From positions 1 to 15,836 of the forward strand of contig JNEM01006189.1 in assembly GCA_000697335.1 (NCBI GenBank): 15,836 nt of DNA, read 5' to 3'. Numbering within the stretch: the stretch's first letter is position 1; each line of letters opens with the position of its first letter. Under the pieces are notes generated by a model. The model saw nothing but the letters and a program-made list of their open reading frames with translations, ran no database searches and was not told where the DNA came from. The stretch comes from Conidiobolus incongruus B7586. Taxonomy: Eukaryota; Entomophthoromycota; Entomophthoromycetes; Entomophthorales; Conidiobolaceae. Shown here piece after piece: positions 1 through 9,133 of the stretch. Both the position numbers and the translations under genes were made by a program.

Positions 1-1056
1 ATATAATATATATATTAACAATTATAATCCTAATCTCAGAAAAAATAAATAAAACTTAAAATCAGTAAAAATTGAAAAAAAAGTTAAAACGAAGTTAATT
101 AGTTAAATATATTTTATTTATATGATAAAATTAACTTTAAATATATAAAACATTTTATCAATTTAGAATGAAATATATTATAAAGAATTATATAAGAATT
201 TTGAGAATTATTTTTTTAACACTTATATAACTAATATTAAAGCAATCTGATTATTATTTATTTGAAATAAAAATATATCTTTTAATATATTTTTTACTTG
301 ATTAAAAATTTATAAAATAATGGTTAAAATTAGTTTTTTAAATTAATAAATTTTAAATAGTTTTATTTTAACATCAGAGTAATTCATTTAGAGAAAAATA
401 ATTATTTCAAATAACCATTATCTTAAACAACTACTTGAAAATTTTAAATAATTATAAAAGATTTAAGTTTTAATAATAAAATAAAGGAATTTTGGTGATC
501 ACTATTTTAAATAAAATTAGGTTAAATAATAATATTTCAAAAGATAATTTTTTAAGAAAAACGTCATACTTTTAAATATGTATAGAAATTAAAAACTATA
601 TATTTTCCTATATATTGTGTATTTTTTTTCTAAAACTAATACTATGTTTGAAAAATTAGAAATTAAAAATTTTTTTGTTTTTTTGATTCTAAAATAAAAG
701 ACTCAAAACTATTAATATATCTTTTCCACATAGAATATAGTAAACTTTATAGAAATCATATATTTCCTTTTCAAAATTCGATATATATATATATATATAT
801 AACATCAATATCAAACGACTGTATATTATTTTTGAAAAATCTAGTTAACTTCATAATAATATGGAGTATTAAATTCAAAATAAGAAATAACATATTAAAA
901 TTATTAGTTATATTTCCATAATTTTTATTAGAATAAAATTAAAATTTCATTTTAAAATATTGCAAAAATTATGAAATATATAGAAATATGATTTATAGGT
1001 CATATTCAAAGAGTTACATAAAAATAGTTTGCTAATTTATGGATATAAGGTATAGT
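1..1056. other. AT-rich spacer, no gene seen
   Basis: Very AT-rich sequence with many stops in all frames and no coding signal that I can support. It contains an (AT)10 tract at 781-800. The segment just below 1057 is downstream of copy 1 and must carry its 3' untranslated region, but no clear polyadenylation signal can be singled out in such AT-rich DNA. Confidence 0.6.
781..800. repeat. (AT)10 microsatellite
   Basis: Ten uninterrupted AT units, read directly from the sequence. It lies in spacer DNA about 260 bases beyond the 3' end of copy 1. No function is suggested. Confidence 0.95.
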
Positions 1057-1545
1057 CTACAAGTAAAATAATGTGCTAACCTCCTGCAATAATGTTAAGG
1101 GATCAGTTTCGTATACGATAGCGCCAAGCTCCAAAATGTCTTCAGCGATCATTTGTTCAACTTGGGCAATATCTTCAGGAAGTGGTTGAGAATACTTGGG
1201 AGATGCTTGTTCCCACCATTGCAGAACTTGTATAGCTTGCTCTTCGGAAAGGTTCTGCAAGCGCTGATAAAAATCAAAAGACAAATTCAAGGAATTTTGG
1301 AAATTGTGAACATCTTCATATAGTTCGTAAATAAACTCTTCTTTGGGAAGCTTGGACAAATCTTGAATGTAGTTATAGGCTTCATCAGCATTAATGTGGG
1401 ATTTAATATCAAAGGGATAGGTCAAGGTAATTGGCTCATTGATAGAAAGTTCTTGGCTGATATCATTTTCGGCATGAAGATTGATAGGCTTTGAAAAAAT
1501 AGAGCCACAAGCTAATAAGGAAGTGATGATAGTAGTGAATTTCAT
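1057..1545 (-). CDS. Small secreted protein, copy 1 of the six-member family (subfamily A)
   Basis: This gene encodes 162 residues and ends in TAG. I do not recognise the family, so no function is given. Residues 1 to about 18-25 form a signal peptide: M-K-F, then a hydrophobic stretch with L-A-C-G at 11-14. After a variable linker the body should be mostly helical. It carries N-A-D-E-A-Y at 52-57, W-W at 110-111, S-P-K-Y-S-Q-P-L-P at 115-123 and E-L-G-A-I-V-Y at 139-145. The only cysteine (C13) is in the signal peptide, so the mature protein has none and is acidic. N-x-[ST] sites occur at 87 and 98. The protein aligns without gaps over its full length with copy 5, which supports both the start and the stop. 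No intron is needed. Its closest relative in the window is copy 2. A TATA box lies 47 bases upstream of the ATG and the shared upstream element about 100 bases upstream. A secreted effector or adhesion-type role is possible but unproven. Confidence 0.9.
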   Translation of the reverse strand: MKFTTIITSLLACGSIFSKPINLHAENDISQELSINEPITLTYPFDIKSHINADEAYNYIQDLSKLPKEEFIYELYEDVHNFQNSLNLSFDFYQRLQNLSEEQAIQVLQWWEQASPKYSQPLPEDIAQVEQMIAEDILELGAIVYETDPLTLLQEVSTLFYL

Positions 1546-1591
1546 TTTTGAGTCAAATTTTTATATTTAAAATCCAGTGAAATTCAGTTGA

Positions 1592-1599
1592 TTTATATA
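1592..1599 (-). promoter_or_regulatory. TATA box of copy 1
   Basis: The minus strand reads TATATAAA, 47 bases upstream of the ATG at 1545. The same spacing is found in copy 2 and nearly the same in copy 3. AT-rich DNA gives many chance matches, so the consistent position is the main support. Confidence 0.55.
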
Positions 1600-1643
1600 C
1601 ATACAATACTCAGTTATATTTTTTCAAAAATATATAATTAAAT

Positions 1644-1665
1644 CATTAATGATAAATAACTGCGA
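1644..1665 (-). promoter_or_regulatory. Shared upstream element, copy 1
   Basis: The plus strand reads CATTAAT, then GATA, then AATAACTGCG. The element at 4713-4734 upstream of copy 2 matches it at 21 of 22 positions. A version with a slightly different spacer lies upstream of copy 4. On the gene's sense strand the core is CGCAGTTATT. The TAACTG it contains resembles the core recognised by Myb-type regulators in other eukaryotes; that link is inference. It sits 44 bases beyond the TATA box. Confidence 0.65.
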
Positions 1666-3049
1666 ATGAATATTATAGTATATTAATACAAGTAAAATTG
1701 GATGAAATTAAATAACTTTGCTCTTTTGATCGTGTAAGTATATGGTAATATTAATTTTTGCAAGATTTAAACCGAGTGAAACCATTAATTTAGCGAAATT
1801 TTTTATATTTTTAATATATCCTTATATTGATAATCTAAAAATATGAAATTAAGTTATAATAATTGTATTAAGGAATGATAACAAAGTTATTTGTGGCAAT
1901 ATTTTAATCAAGTGAAACTTGAAAAAATATGATATTTTAAATTAATATTTCAAGAAATAACTCAACATTTATGTAATATTTACATGATTATTAATATCTA
2001 TTATGATTGATTTTTCAGTGTATATATTACAATATATTCGAAGGTTATTAAAGATATTGAATTTCTTATCAATTTATATTGAATGAAACTAAAGGATTTG
2101 ACAGCATTCACTTTAATTCAAAAATAATATTCAACTAAAAGTTATCAAATTCACCATTATTTATTGCATGATCACAATTTTTGTCTATTTTTTTCATTAA
2201 TATTTTCAAATTTATCAACCTGTAATAGGGCTTAATTTGTTCCAATACTAGTAAATAATACCTGTAATTTTTATTGACTTATTAGTAGTTATTATAATGC
2301 TGATATTTTGAAATATTTCTAAAATGCTATAGAGATTTCACAAATATTTTAGATTGTATATCGATTATTAGATTGTGTTACTAACTTCAAATTAAAATAT
2401 AATGAACTATAAACAAAATGTAATGGTGAAGATTGAGTTTATACTGACATTTCAATTTATTTACACTTGAATATATAAATCTCTATCAAAAATTCAAATT
2501 TCTTTTATAATGATTTACAATGATTAGTTATAGTATTTTCTTTTTTATTATTTTTTGTTTATTTTAAAATTTATTAACAGTTTTATAATTTTGATACTAT
2601 TCAGTAATAATATTTTTTTACACTAATATAGAGAAAATTCTATTTTAAATATCGACAATTGAATACTAAATATAAAAATTAAGCTTAAGTAATCGCTATT
2701 CATATTGAATCTTGAATTACATTCGAATTGTATTTTTAGATGTTTGAATTGCTATATTTAATCAACTAATCACAAAGAGAATGAAAATATTAAACCGTTT
2801 ATTATCCATTTTTAGCTATAATAGCCTATTAGTTGAATCGATCAAACCCTGAATATATTGATTTTTTACAAATAATAATATATAAGCTTGGGAATCCGAA
2901 AAACCCCTAATTTATATCAAGGTTATAGACCTAAATTCCGATTTAACATAAATTTTTCTTTTTTCTCAACTAAATATCAAGTATTTGGACATTGATCTAT
3001 AATACATTTTAAACTACTCTTAATATTATATAAAAATATCACATTCTAT
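1666..3049. other. AT-rich spacer, no gene seen
   Basis: Low-complexity AT-rich DNA between the upstream region of copy 1 and the G+C-richer island. Stops are frequent in all frames. A slightly less AT-rich patch around 2880-2950 showed no recognisable coding or RNA signal. Confidence 0.6.
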
Positions 3050-3400
3050 ATTACAGGTCTTCTAGAAAGTAGACTTGCAATAAAGATCACGTAGTTTCGA
3101 TAAAACGGGCCAAGGACGACTAACAAGATAATTTAAAGGGTTTTATTAAAATACCGAGGTGCAAGGCTTGGCCCTGATAGAGATGATCCCTGACCGAATA
3201 GGTGCCCAGTGACTGTTATATAGTGTGGTTAGTCCTTTGCCAATGTGTTGAAACACCAATTACTGTTATAGTCTGGAATTTTCCATTGTACAAGGATTGC
3301 ACCTAGTATTTGTGAATGGATTACATTCGGAATCATGACAGACGGTTAAAGTTGAATGGCGAGCGAACCTCCCGATCAGCGACGATTTTATTCTGTTAAA
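3050..3400 (-). mobile_element. G+C-richer island; possible LTR-type (Ty3/gypsy-like) fragment or structured RNA
   Basis: This stretch of about 350 bases is far less AT-rich than the spacers around it and has no open frame. Read on the minus strand from about 3340 it starts with TGTCA. It has a TATATAA-like box near 3213-3223 and an AATAAA signal near 3144-3150, the order expected in a long terminal repeat. This would be an old, incomplete copy. A matching far end and a target-site duplication were not found, so the family is a guess. The alternative is a non-coding RNA gene, because several exact 7-8 base inverted repeats are present: 3107-3114 with 3167-3174, 3118-3124 with 3228-3234, and 3157-3164 with 3297-3304. 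That many is close to chance for this length. The island is certain; its identity is not. Confidence 0.35.
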
Positions 3401-4125
3401 AAAATACTTTTGAATTTACGTTGATATTTTATTTTAATCTAACTAATTTTAATCTATTAGTAATTTTAATCCATTCAAATTATTAATAAAGATATTATCG
3501 GTTATGACTCATGAATTAGATTTACAATGAAGATAAATTAAACAGAGAAAAAGTTGCAAGATGATGAATATATTATGAATTGATGTTAAAAAATAATATA
3601 TTGACCTCAAAGCCATATAATATTGTTATATATTTATCTAGGTAAGGACTTGTGAGTAATAATCAAATTATTTCTTTCAAACTTGATCTAATAGAGTTTT
3701 GAACACAAAAATAGATTTAAATTCTACCTGAATCAGATTTTAAAATATTATTTACAATTTTAATATTATTCTTAGAATACAATTATAAAATTTATTATCA
3801 TTATTAATATACAATAGCAAAAAATTTGTTAAACAAAACTTTTAATATTTTTTCAATAAAATATAAAAGATTTAAAATTAAAATCATTGTGTTAATACAA
3901 TAAGTATTAGTTAGTTATTATTCATGGAAAACCTGTATATTGGCGAAATCGTTTATTTAATAATTATTCATAATAGAAATAAAAACTGATTGGGGTTAAA
4001 TAGAATGTTCTTATTAATAAATAAATAGTTCACTATGATTATAATAAATAAGGATGTTTTATTAATTTTATTAATATAGAATTAAATAATAAAATATATG
4101 GTAGTTAATAAATATTAACTATGCT
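3401..4125. other. AT-rich spacer, no gene seen
   Basis: AT-rich sequence between the island and the 3' end of copy 2. I see no open frame with coding character and no RNA gene. The part next to 4125 must include the 3' untranslated region of copy 2. Confidence 0.6.
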
Positions 4126-4611
4126 TTAAAAGTGAAATAATTTGCTAACATCTTCTAACAAAGTGAGAGGGTCAGTTTCGTAAACGATGGAACCAAGTTC
4201 CAAAAGATCTTTAGCGACGGCGTGTTGGAATTCAGTAATATCTTTAAAATCACCTTTGCTGTACTTGAGATTTACTTCATCCCACCATTCAGCAACTTGT
4301 TCCAATTGTTCGTAGGAAAGTTCATTCAAGCGGACATAAAAGTCATAGGATAAATTCAAGAGATTTTGGATGTTATGAACATCTTCATTTAATTCTTTGA
4401 CAAATTGTTCCTTGGAAAGCTTGGCCAAATTTTGAATGTAGTTATAGGCTTCGTCGGGATTGACAAATGGCTTGATATCAATAGGAGAAGTTAAAGGTTC
4501 GTCAACTGAAGCATTTTGACTGGAACCAGCCTTGAGATGATTAATGTTGGTGGGAAAAGCAAAAATAGAGCCACAAGCTAACAAAGAGGTGAAAAAAGTA
4601 GTGAATTTCAT
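4126..4611 (-). CDS. Small secreted protein, copy 2 (subfamily A)
   Basis: This gene encodes 161 residues and ends in TAA. It is the closest relative of copy 1; the first five codons (M-K-F-T-T) are the same at the DNA level. The signal peptide spans about 1-20 with L-A-C-G at 11-14. The body carries N-P-D-E-A-Y-N-Y-I-Q at 51-60, W-W at 109-110 and D-L-L-E-L-G-S-I-V-Y at 135-144. The motif after W-W is weaker than in the others (L-K-Y-S-K-G in place of S-P-K-Y-S-Q-P), so this is the most diverged intact copy. The mature protein has no cysteine. N-x-[ST] sites occur at 33 and 86. The protein is one residue shorter than copy 1 because of a gap in the N-terminal linker. A TATA box lies 47 bases upstream and the shared upstream element about 102-123 bases upstream. 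Its function is unknown; secretion is inferred from the signal peptide. Confidence 0.9.
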   Translation of the reverse strand: MKFTTFFTSLLACGSIFAFPTNINHLKAGSSQNASVDEPLTSPIDIKPFVNPDEAYNYIQNLAKLSKEQFVKELNEDVHNIQNLLNLSYDFYVRLNELSYEQLEQVAEWWDEVNLKYSKGDFKDITEFQHAVAKDLLELGSIVYETDPLTLLEDVSKLFHF

Positions 4612-4657
4612 TATGGAGTTAAATATTAATATATAGAAATCACGATACTTGTGTTAG

Positions 4658-4665
4658 ATTATATA
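4658..4665 (-). promoter_or_regulatory. TATA box of copy 2
   Basis: The minus strand reads TATATAAT, 47 bases upstream of the ATG at 4611. The position is the same as for the TATA box of copy 1. Confidence 0.55.
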
Positions 4666-4712
4666 CTATTCAGAGAGTGTACAATATTCCCTTAGATTAT
4701 TAATAATTAATA

Positions 4713-4734
4713 CATTGATGATAAATAACTGCGA
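4713..4734 (-). promoter_or_regulatory. Shared upstream element, copy 2
   Basis: The plus strand reads CATTGAT, then GATA, then AATAACTGCG, with one mismatch in 22 to the copy 1 element. It lies 47 bases beyond the TATA box, against 44 in copy 1. The sequences on either side are much less alike, which suggests selection on the site. Confidence 0.65.
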
Positions 4735-6961
4735 TTATAAAATTAATTGAATGGACAATTATACAATTAGTAAAAATTATATTATAAATTTTATAATAGA
4801 TTTATAAATGGAACAAGATTATTGGAAATAAGTTGATCCCAAGCAGTGACTAAAGTATCCGACTATTTCAGCTAAAACATTTAATATCTCAAAATAATTT
4901 TAAGTATACCATTTATTTTGTAATAAAATGTAAAATATTATCAAAACAATTAACTACTATTAATTATTTTAAACTTCAGAATTTTATCAACTAGATTTAT
5001 TTAATTCATAAATCTCGTTATTAGTCCATTGTTTTATATTTTTTATTTTTAATTCAATTATCAATTCTAATAAATAACCTGTAAATTATTCAATTGATCC
5101 AATGAAAATAATAGTTACGCAAAATCTATAATTGTTGATTTGGTTAGACTTGTAATAGACTTGGGCTATATTTGTTTTTGAAATAGATTTTTAATTTTAT
5201 AAAACAATATATGATAATTATCATAAAAGAGTAATTTTGAGTATATATAAATCATATATTATCTGATATTCAATTAACATACATCATTATTGAAGAAAAT
5301 AATAAAATATAATAATTTATTACGGTTATTTATTTTATTAACAAAATTTTGACACGTTTAAATCCACTTTACTATGGTGTTCTTATACGAAGACTCAAAA
5401 AATATATTAATCACCATTATAGAGTTTAAATTGATATTTTATTAGTATAACTTAAATAGGTTTATTTATTGGTTGTCATTATTTAATTGAGATAAATTGG
5501 GCTTGAAGACTTAATAATTTATTAATATTGTTTTTCAAATATTTTCAATAAATATTCAGTCGTTGCAAGTAGTTATATTTTAAACTTATGTTGTTCAATA
5601 TAAAATGAGTCATCAATCCATAATGGATAGCATCAATATCTGATATTTTTAGTATTTGTAATATTTTCATCAAAATGCTTTACATTGTTTTAAAATTACC
5701 AATGTTATAGAACAAATTAAATCCATATTGTTATCACTAGAACATACAATATAAATTGAAGCTGTCTAAAATTCAAAACTTTTCCAAACTGATAAAAATC
5801 AACATTTCTCCGAATTACTCGCTAAATTGCTTAAACCAATACTCATCTGATATGGTTGTGTTTTCTTTGAATATTCTGTTTGCTGCAAATAGATAGCTTG
5901 TTATTGGTGAAAATTAACAAACAGAGTTATTTATAGACTGATTGTAAACTATTTCACCTGGGTTTAATTTAATAATTTCTATCAAATTATTAATAATTTA
6001 ATCCGCAAAATAATTATAAAGTCAAATTTAAATCTAATATAACATTTAATTTTATATTATGACAAACATTCAAAATACAAAGTCTAATATAAATATATTA
6101 TCTAACTCTGTGGATGGCTATTTAGCGCTTGATTAATCAAAAATATCCATAGTTGATTAAATTCTACTGTTAAATAGCTAGTTTTGCTCTATGATAAATT
6201 AACCAGTTTTGATCTTATCATATCACAATGATTATTAGAGAAAAGTATATAATATTCAGACTTCATTTTAGCATATATCTAAAATGAAATACTACAAGCA
6301 AAATCTACCTTTGTTTTGTTATTGGTAGTGATTTATTAATATATATTTCTGATTGAAAAGTTAATAAATTATAAAGATATTATTACTTTAGATTTGACAT
6401 TTTATGGTTATATTTTTTTATGCTTCTAGTAATAAATTTACTTTTGAGATATATATTGCTCCCAAATTATACTATTTTAATTATTATACTTACATTAATA
6501 TTAATAATTCAATTTATATTATTAATCACAATTATCAGCTTAAATAATTCCAAGTATCCCAAATCAAATATTTTTTGTTCAAGTAAACAGTCTGAAGATG
6601 TTAAAAAATGAGAACATTCAAAATTAAAATAATTAAAATTACTGAGGTTGAATTATCAATAAAGTATATTTAAAATATAATAAGGTTTTTATTGTATTAT
6701 TATAAATCTTTTAAATAAACAGTAATGATAAATACACTCAATGCAGTTAATAGTATAATAATTGTTAGAATATCACAAGTATTTCATTCATAAAATATCA
6801 TTTTTAAATCTAATCAATTTGGCCGTTGATAAATTACTCAAAGGTATCTTAAAGTGGAATATGAATAACAGTATATTTATTATGAAATGTATTATTTAAA
6901 ATAAGCTAAATACTTTATTATATAATGATATTATTAATTATAATATTCGAAGTTATTAAAT
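4735..6961. other. Long AT-rich spacer, no supported gene
   Basis: About 2.2 kb of AT-rich DNA. The only frame of note, at 6420-6611 on the plus strand, encodes a run of I and L residues from AT-rich codons and has no support as a gene. A perfect 12-base palindrome, TTGATTAATCAA, lies at 6129-6140. It sits inside a weak inverted repeat, GCTATTTA at 6117-6124 with TAAATAGC at 6171-6178. No tRNA or other RNA gene was recognised. Confidence 0.55.
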
Positions 6962-7450
6962 CTAATGCTTGAATAAAGAGCTAAAGTAGGTTAACACTTG
7001 ATCAGCATCAGCTTGATAAACAATCTGAGCAAGCTCTAATAAATCTGGGAGAACTAGTTGCTCCAATTGATTTGGATCGGTAGGGAGAGGTTGAGAGTAT
7101 TTGGGAGATACTTTAGCCCACCATTGATCGAGTTTATTCTTTTGCTCAGGAGTTAAATTTTCTAGTCTCTCAGCAAAGTCATAAGAGATATCCAAAACAG
7201 TTTGGACTTGTTCAACAATTTTGTTGACTTCTTTGATGAAAGTGTCCTTGGGAATCTTAGCTAATTGCTGGATTCCATCATAGATTTGTTCAGCATTAAC
7301 ATAAGGTCGAATATCATAATTGGCATCAATGGTATAGTTTTCAGGAAGAGTCAAGTTCTTATTGACATCAGATTGAGCATTTTGATTGATAGGACTAGCA
7401 AAGATGGCACCACAGGCTAAAACGGAAATAGCAATATTAGAGAATTTCAT
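6962..7450 (-). CDS. Small secreted protein, copy 3 (subfamily B)
   Basis: This gene encodes 162 residues and ends in TAG. The signal peptide is residues 1-18, with a likely cut after A-I-F-A before S-P. The linker (about 19-45) has N-x-T sites at 32 and 38, and a third N-L-T at 98 is followed by proline. The helical body carries Y-V-N-A-E-Q-I-Y at 50-57, L-T-P-E-Q at 99-103, W-W at 110-111, S-P-K-Y-S-Q-P-L-P at 115-123 and L-P-D-L-L-E-L at 134-140. There is no cysteine after C13. Bases 7004-7297 are identical to 8542-8835 in copy 4, although the two genes differ at both ends and in their flanks. This is best explained by recent gene conversion. A TATA box lies 48 bases upstream. Only a weak match to the shared element is present, at 7635-7647. 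I do not recognise the family; a role outside the cell is inferred from the signal peptide. Confidence 0.9.
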   Translation of the reverse strand: MKFSNIAISVLACGAIFASPINQNAQSDVNKNLTLPENYTIDANYDIRPYVNAEQIYDGIQQLAKIPKDTFIKEVNKIVEQVQTVLDISYDFAERLENLTPEQKNKLDQWWAKVSPKYSQPLPTDPNQLEQLVLPDLLELAQIVYQADADQVLTYFSSLFKH

Positions 7451-7497
7451 TATTAATATTTAATATATTGGTGCTGCTTATTTCATTTCTACATCCT

Positions 7498-7506
7498 CTT
7501 TATATA
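7498..7506 (-). promoter_or_regulatory. TATA box of copy 3
   Basis: The minus strand reads TATATAAAG, 48 bases upstream of the ATG at 7450. The surrounding DNA is less extreme in AT content, which makes the match more convincing than most in this window. Confidence 0.6.
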
Positions 7507-8487
7507 ACATTCAAAAGAACAACTATAGAGCCAAAGAAATCAATGTTTATTTGATTTACTACTAGGAATATGATCGGAACAATGAAATTAATCCCATTTG
7601 AATAAAAATCAAATCCCTGTGATTTCATAAATTTAATCAACTACGCTATATGTAATATTATTTTTGATTTAAAAATCTATTATCATTTTTAAATAATATA
7701 AGGATATCGATACCAAGGGGCTAAATTCAATAATAATAAATTCATTTTAATATTGGTTGTATGGCATTATTCTATTTGAATCTGAGAAGGGTAAAATTGT
7801 TTCAATAATATCGAATAATAATCATTTTTAAATCCTAATAAAATTAGTATATTTATAGAATATTTTAAAACTTGAAATATTTTATTTTATATTTATAGTC
7901 AGGTATACATTATTATATGTATAGCATTCCTTATTGTGTTATCAATCTCATGAATGAAATAATATAACAGATTTAAACGTTTTTATATCAGTTATATTTT
8001 ATTGACAGTATAAAATTTACATTTAAAATTAAATTGGCTAACGTAGAATATCTCGAAAAAAAAGTTATATATCCGAAAATTCATTATTGACCTTAACATG
8101 ATAAAAATATTGAAATATTATGTTCAAACTTTGAAATAGCAGAGATTTTCCAGGTTTATTATATTTTATGATTAAAAAAAATAAAATTTAGTATTAAAGT
8201 AATTATAAAGATTTTATTTGATACGAAAAAAAGTAGAATAATTAAAAAAATGAATATATTAAAATAGTATTAATTCAGATTTATTTTTAGTTTATTCGTA
8301 ATATTTCTTAGTAAGTTCAATAAGTAAAAAGTGATGAAATTTGATTACAAATAATCGCATATTACTGTAAAAAGTATTCAATTATAGTAATTATTATTTT
8401 TGATTCAATTAACTATCTTTATATTATAATAATTTATTAAATTAATATACATTCATTTTAACAATAAGTAATGAGTTATCTTGATAA
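7507..8487. other. AT-rich spacer, no gene seen
   Basis: This lies between the promoter of copy 3 and the 3' end of copy 4. It is AT-rich with stops in all frames. A sequence at 7635-7647 (AATCAACTACGCT) resembles the shared upstream element of copies 1, 2 and 4 but has a one-base insertion and a mismatch, so it is at most a diverged version. Confidence 0.55.
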
Positions 8488-8988
8488 TTAAGCCGAGGTT
8501 GAGTTTTTCAATAACGAGTTGAAATAGGCCAACACTTGATTAGCATCAGCTTGATAAACAATCTGAGCAAGCTCTAATAAATCTGGGAGAACTAGTTGCT
8601 CCAATTGATTTGGATCGGTAGGGAGAGGTTGAGAGTATTTGGGAGATACTTTAGCCCACCATTGATCGAGTTTATTCTTTTGCTCAGGAGTTAAATTTTC
8701 TAGTCTCTCAGCAAAGTCATAAGAGATATCCAAAACAGTTTGGACTTGTTCAACAATTTTGTTGACTTCTTTGATGAAAGTGTCCTTGGGAATCTTAGCT
8801 AATTGCTGGATTCCATCATAGATTTGTTCAGCATTGACATAAGGTCGAATATCATAATTGGTATCAATGGTATAGTTTTCAGGAAGAGTCAAGTTCTTAT
8901 TGACATCAGATTGAGCATTTTGATTGATAGGACTAGCAAAGATGGCACCACAAGCTAAAACAGAAGTAGTAATAGTAGAGAATCTCAT
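8488..8988 (-). CDS. Small secreted protein, copy 4 (subfamily B, patchwork, extended C-terminus)
   Basis: This gene encodes 166 residues and ends in TAA. The body has the family motifs at the same places as copy 3: Y-V-N-A-E-Q-I-Y at 50-57, W-W at 110-111 and S-P-K-Y-S-Q-P-L-P at 115-123. The gene looks like a patchwork. Its first codons, and 11 bases before the ATG, match copy 5, including the same M-R-F-S-T-I-T-T signal start. Its body is nearly identical to copy 3, with 294 bases in a row unchanged. At two codons between these parts (43 and 51) it agrees with copy 5. The C-terminus is four residues longer than in the other copies, ends N-S-T-S-A and adds an N-S-T site at 162. There is no cysteine beyond C13. 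A TATA-like box lies 56 bases upstream and the shared upstream element 124-145 bases upstream. Its function is unknown. Confidence 0.9.
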   Translation of the reverse strand: MRFSTITTSVLACGAIFASPINQNAQSDVNKNLTLPENYTIDTNYDIRPYVNAEQIYDGIQQLAKIPKDTFIKEVNKIVEQVQTVLDISYDFAERLENLTPEQKNKLDQWWAKVSPKYSQPLPTDPNQLEQLVLPDLLELAQIVYQADANQVLAYFNSLLKNSTSA

Positions 8989-9043
8989 TGTGAATTAAAT
9001 TGATTTGAATTGAATACTAAATAATTGAGGCTTCAGACGACCG

Positions 9044-9051
9044 CTTAAATA
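9044..9051 (-). promoter_or_regulatory. TATA-like box of copy 4
   Basis: The minus strand reads TATTTAAG, 56 bases upstream of the ATG at 8988 and close to the 53-60 base position in copy 5. It is a weaker match than in copies 1-3. Confidence 0.4.
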
Positions 9052-9111
9052 CTTATCAGTCATAATGTATATCCTGTTTACATTTATACTATCATTTCAA
9101 ATATATTAAAT

Positions 9112-9133
9112 CATTGATATTCTAATAACTGCG
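9112..9133 (-). promoter_or_regulatory. Shared upstream element, copy 4
   Basis: The plus strand reads CATTGAT, a five-base spacer, then AATAACTGCG. Both halves match the elements of copies 1 and 2, but the spacer differs in sequence and is one base longer. It lies 60 bases beyond the TATA-like box. Conservation of the two halves but not the spacer suggests a two-part binding site. Confidence 0.6.

Noticed and set aside
1490-1545. Near-lipobox (L-L-A-C-G) in the signal peptides, suggesting bacterial lipoproteins
   Set aside because: The position before A is L, not a usual lipobox residue. The gene spacing, TATA boxes and lack of ribosome binding sites point to a eukaryote, and a cut site after residue 18 is more plausible.
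3340-3400. Possible tRNA primer-binding site (TGGCGAGCGAACC) or RNase P-like conserved segment beside the G+C-richer island
   Set aside because: The distance from a GGTTCG-like T arm to the CCA end is too short for a tRNA 3' end. No closing stem for RNase P could be found.
6117-6178. Palindrome and inverted repeat considered as a small inverted-repeat transposon
   Set aside because: The arms are only 8 bases and AT-rich, no target duplication is seen, and such matches are common by chance in this DNA.
6420-6611. 63-residue plus-strand open frame rich in I and L that looks like a membrane peptide
   Set aside because: AT-rich spacer DNA yields I, L, N and K codons by default. There is no family match, no promoter spacing like that of the real genes, and its codon composition is that of the spacers.
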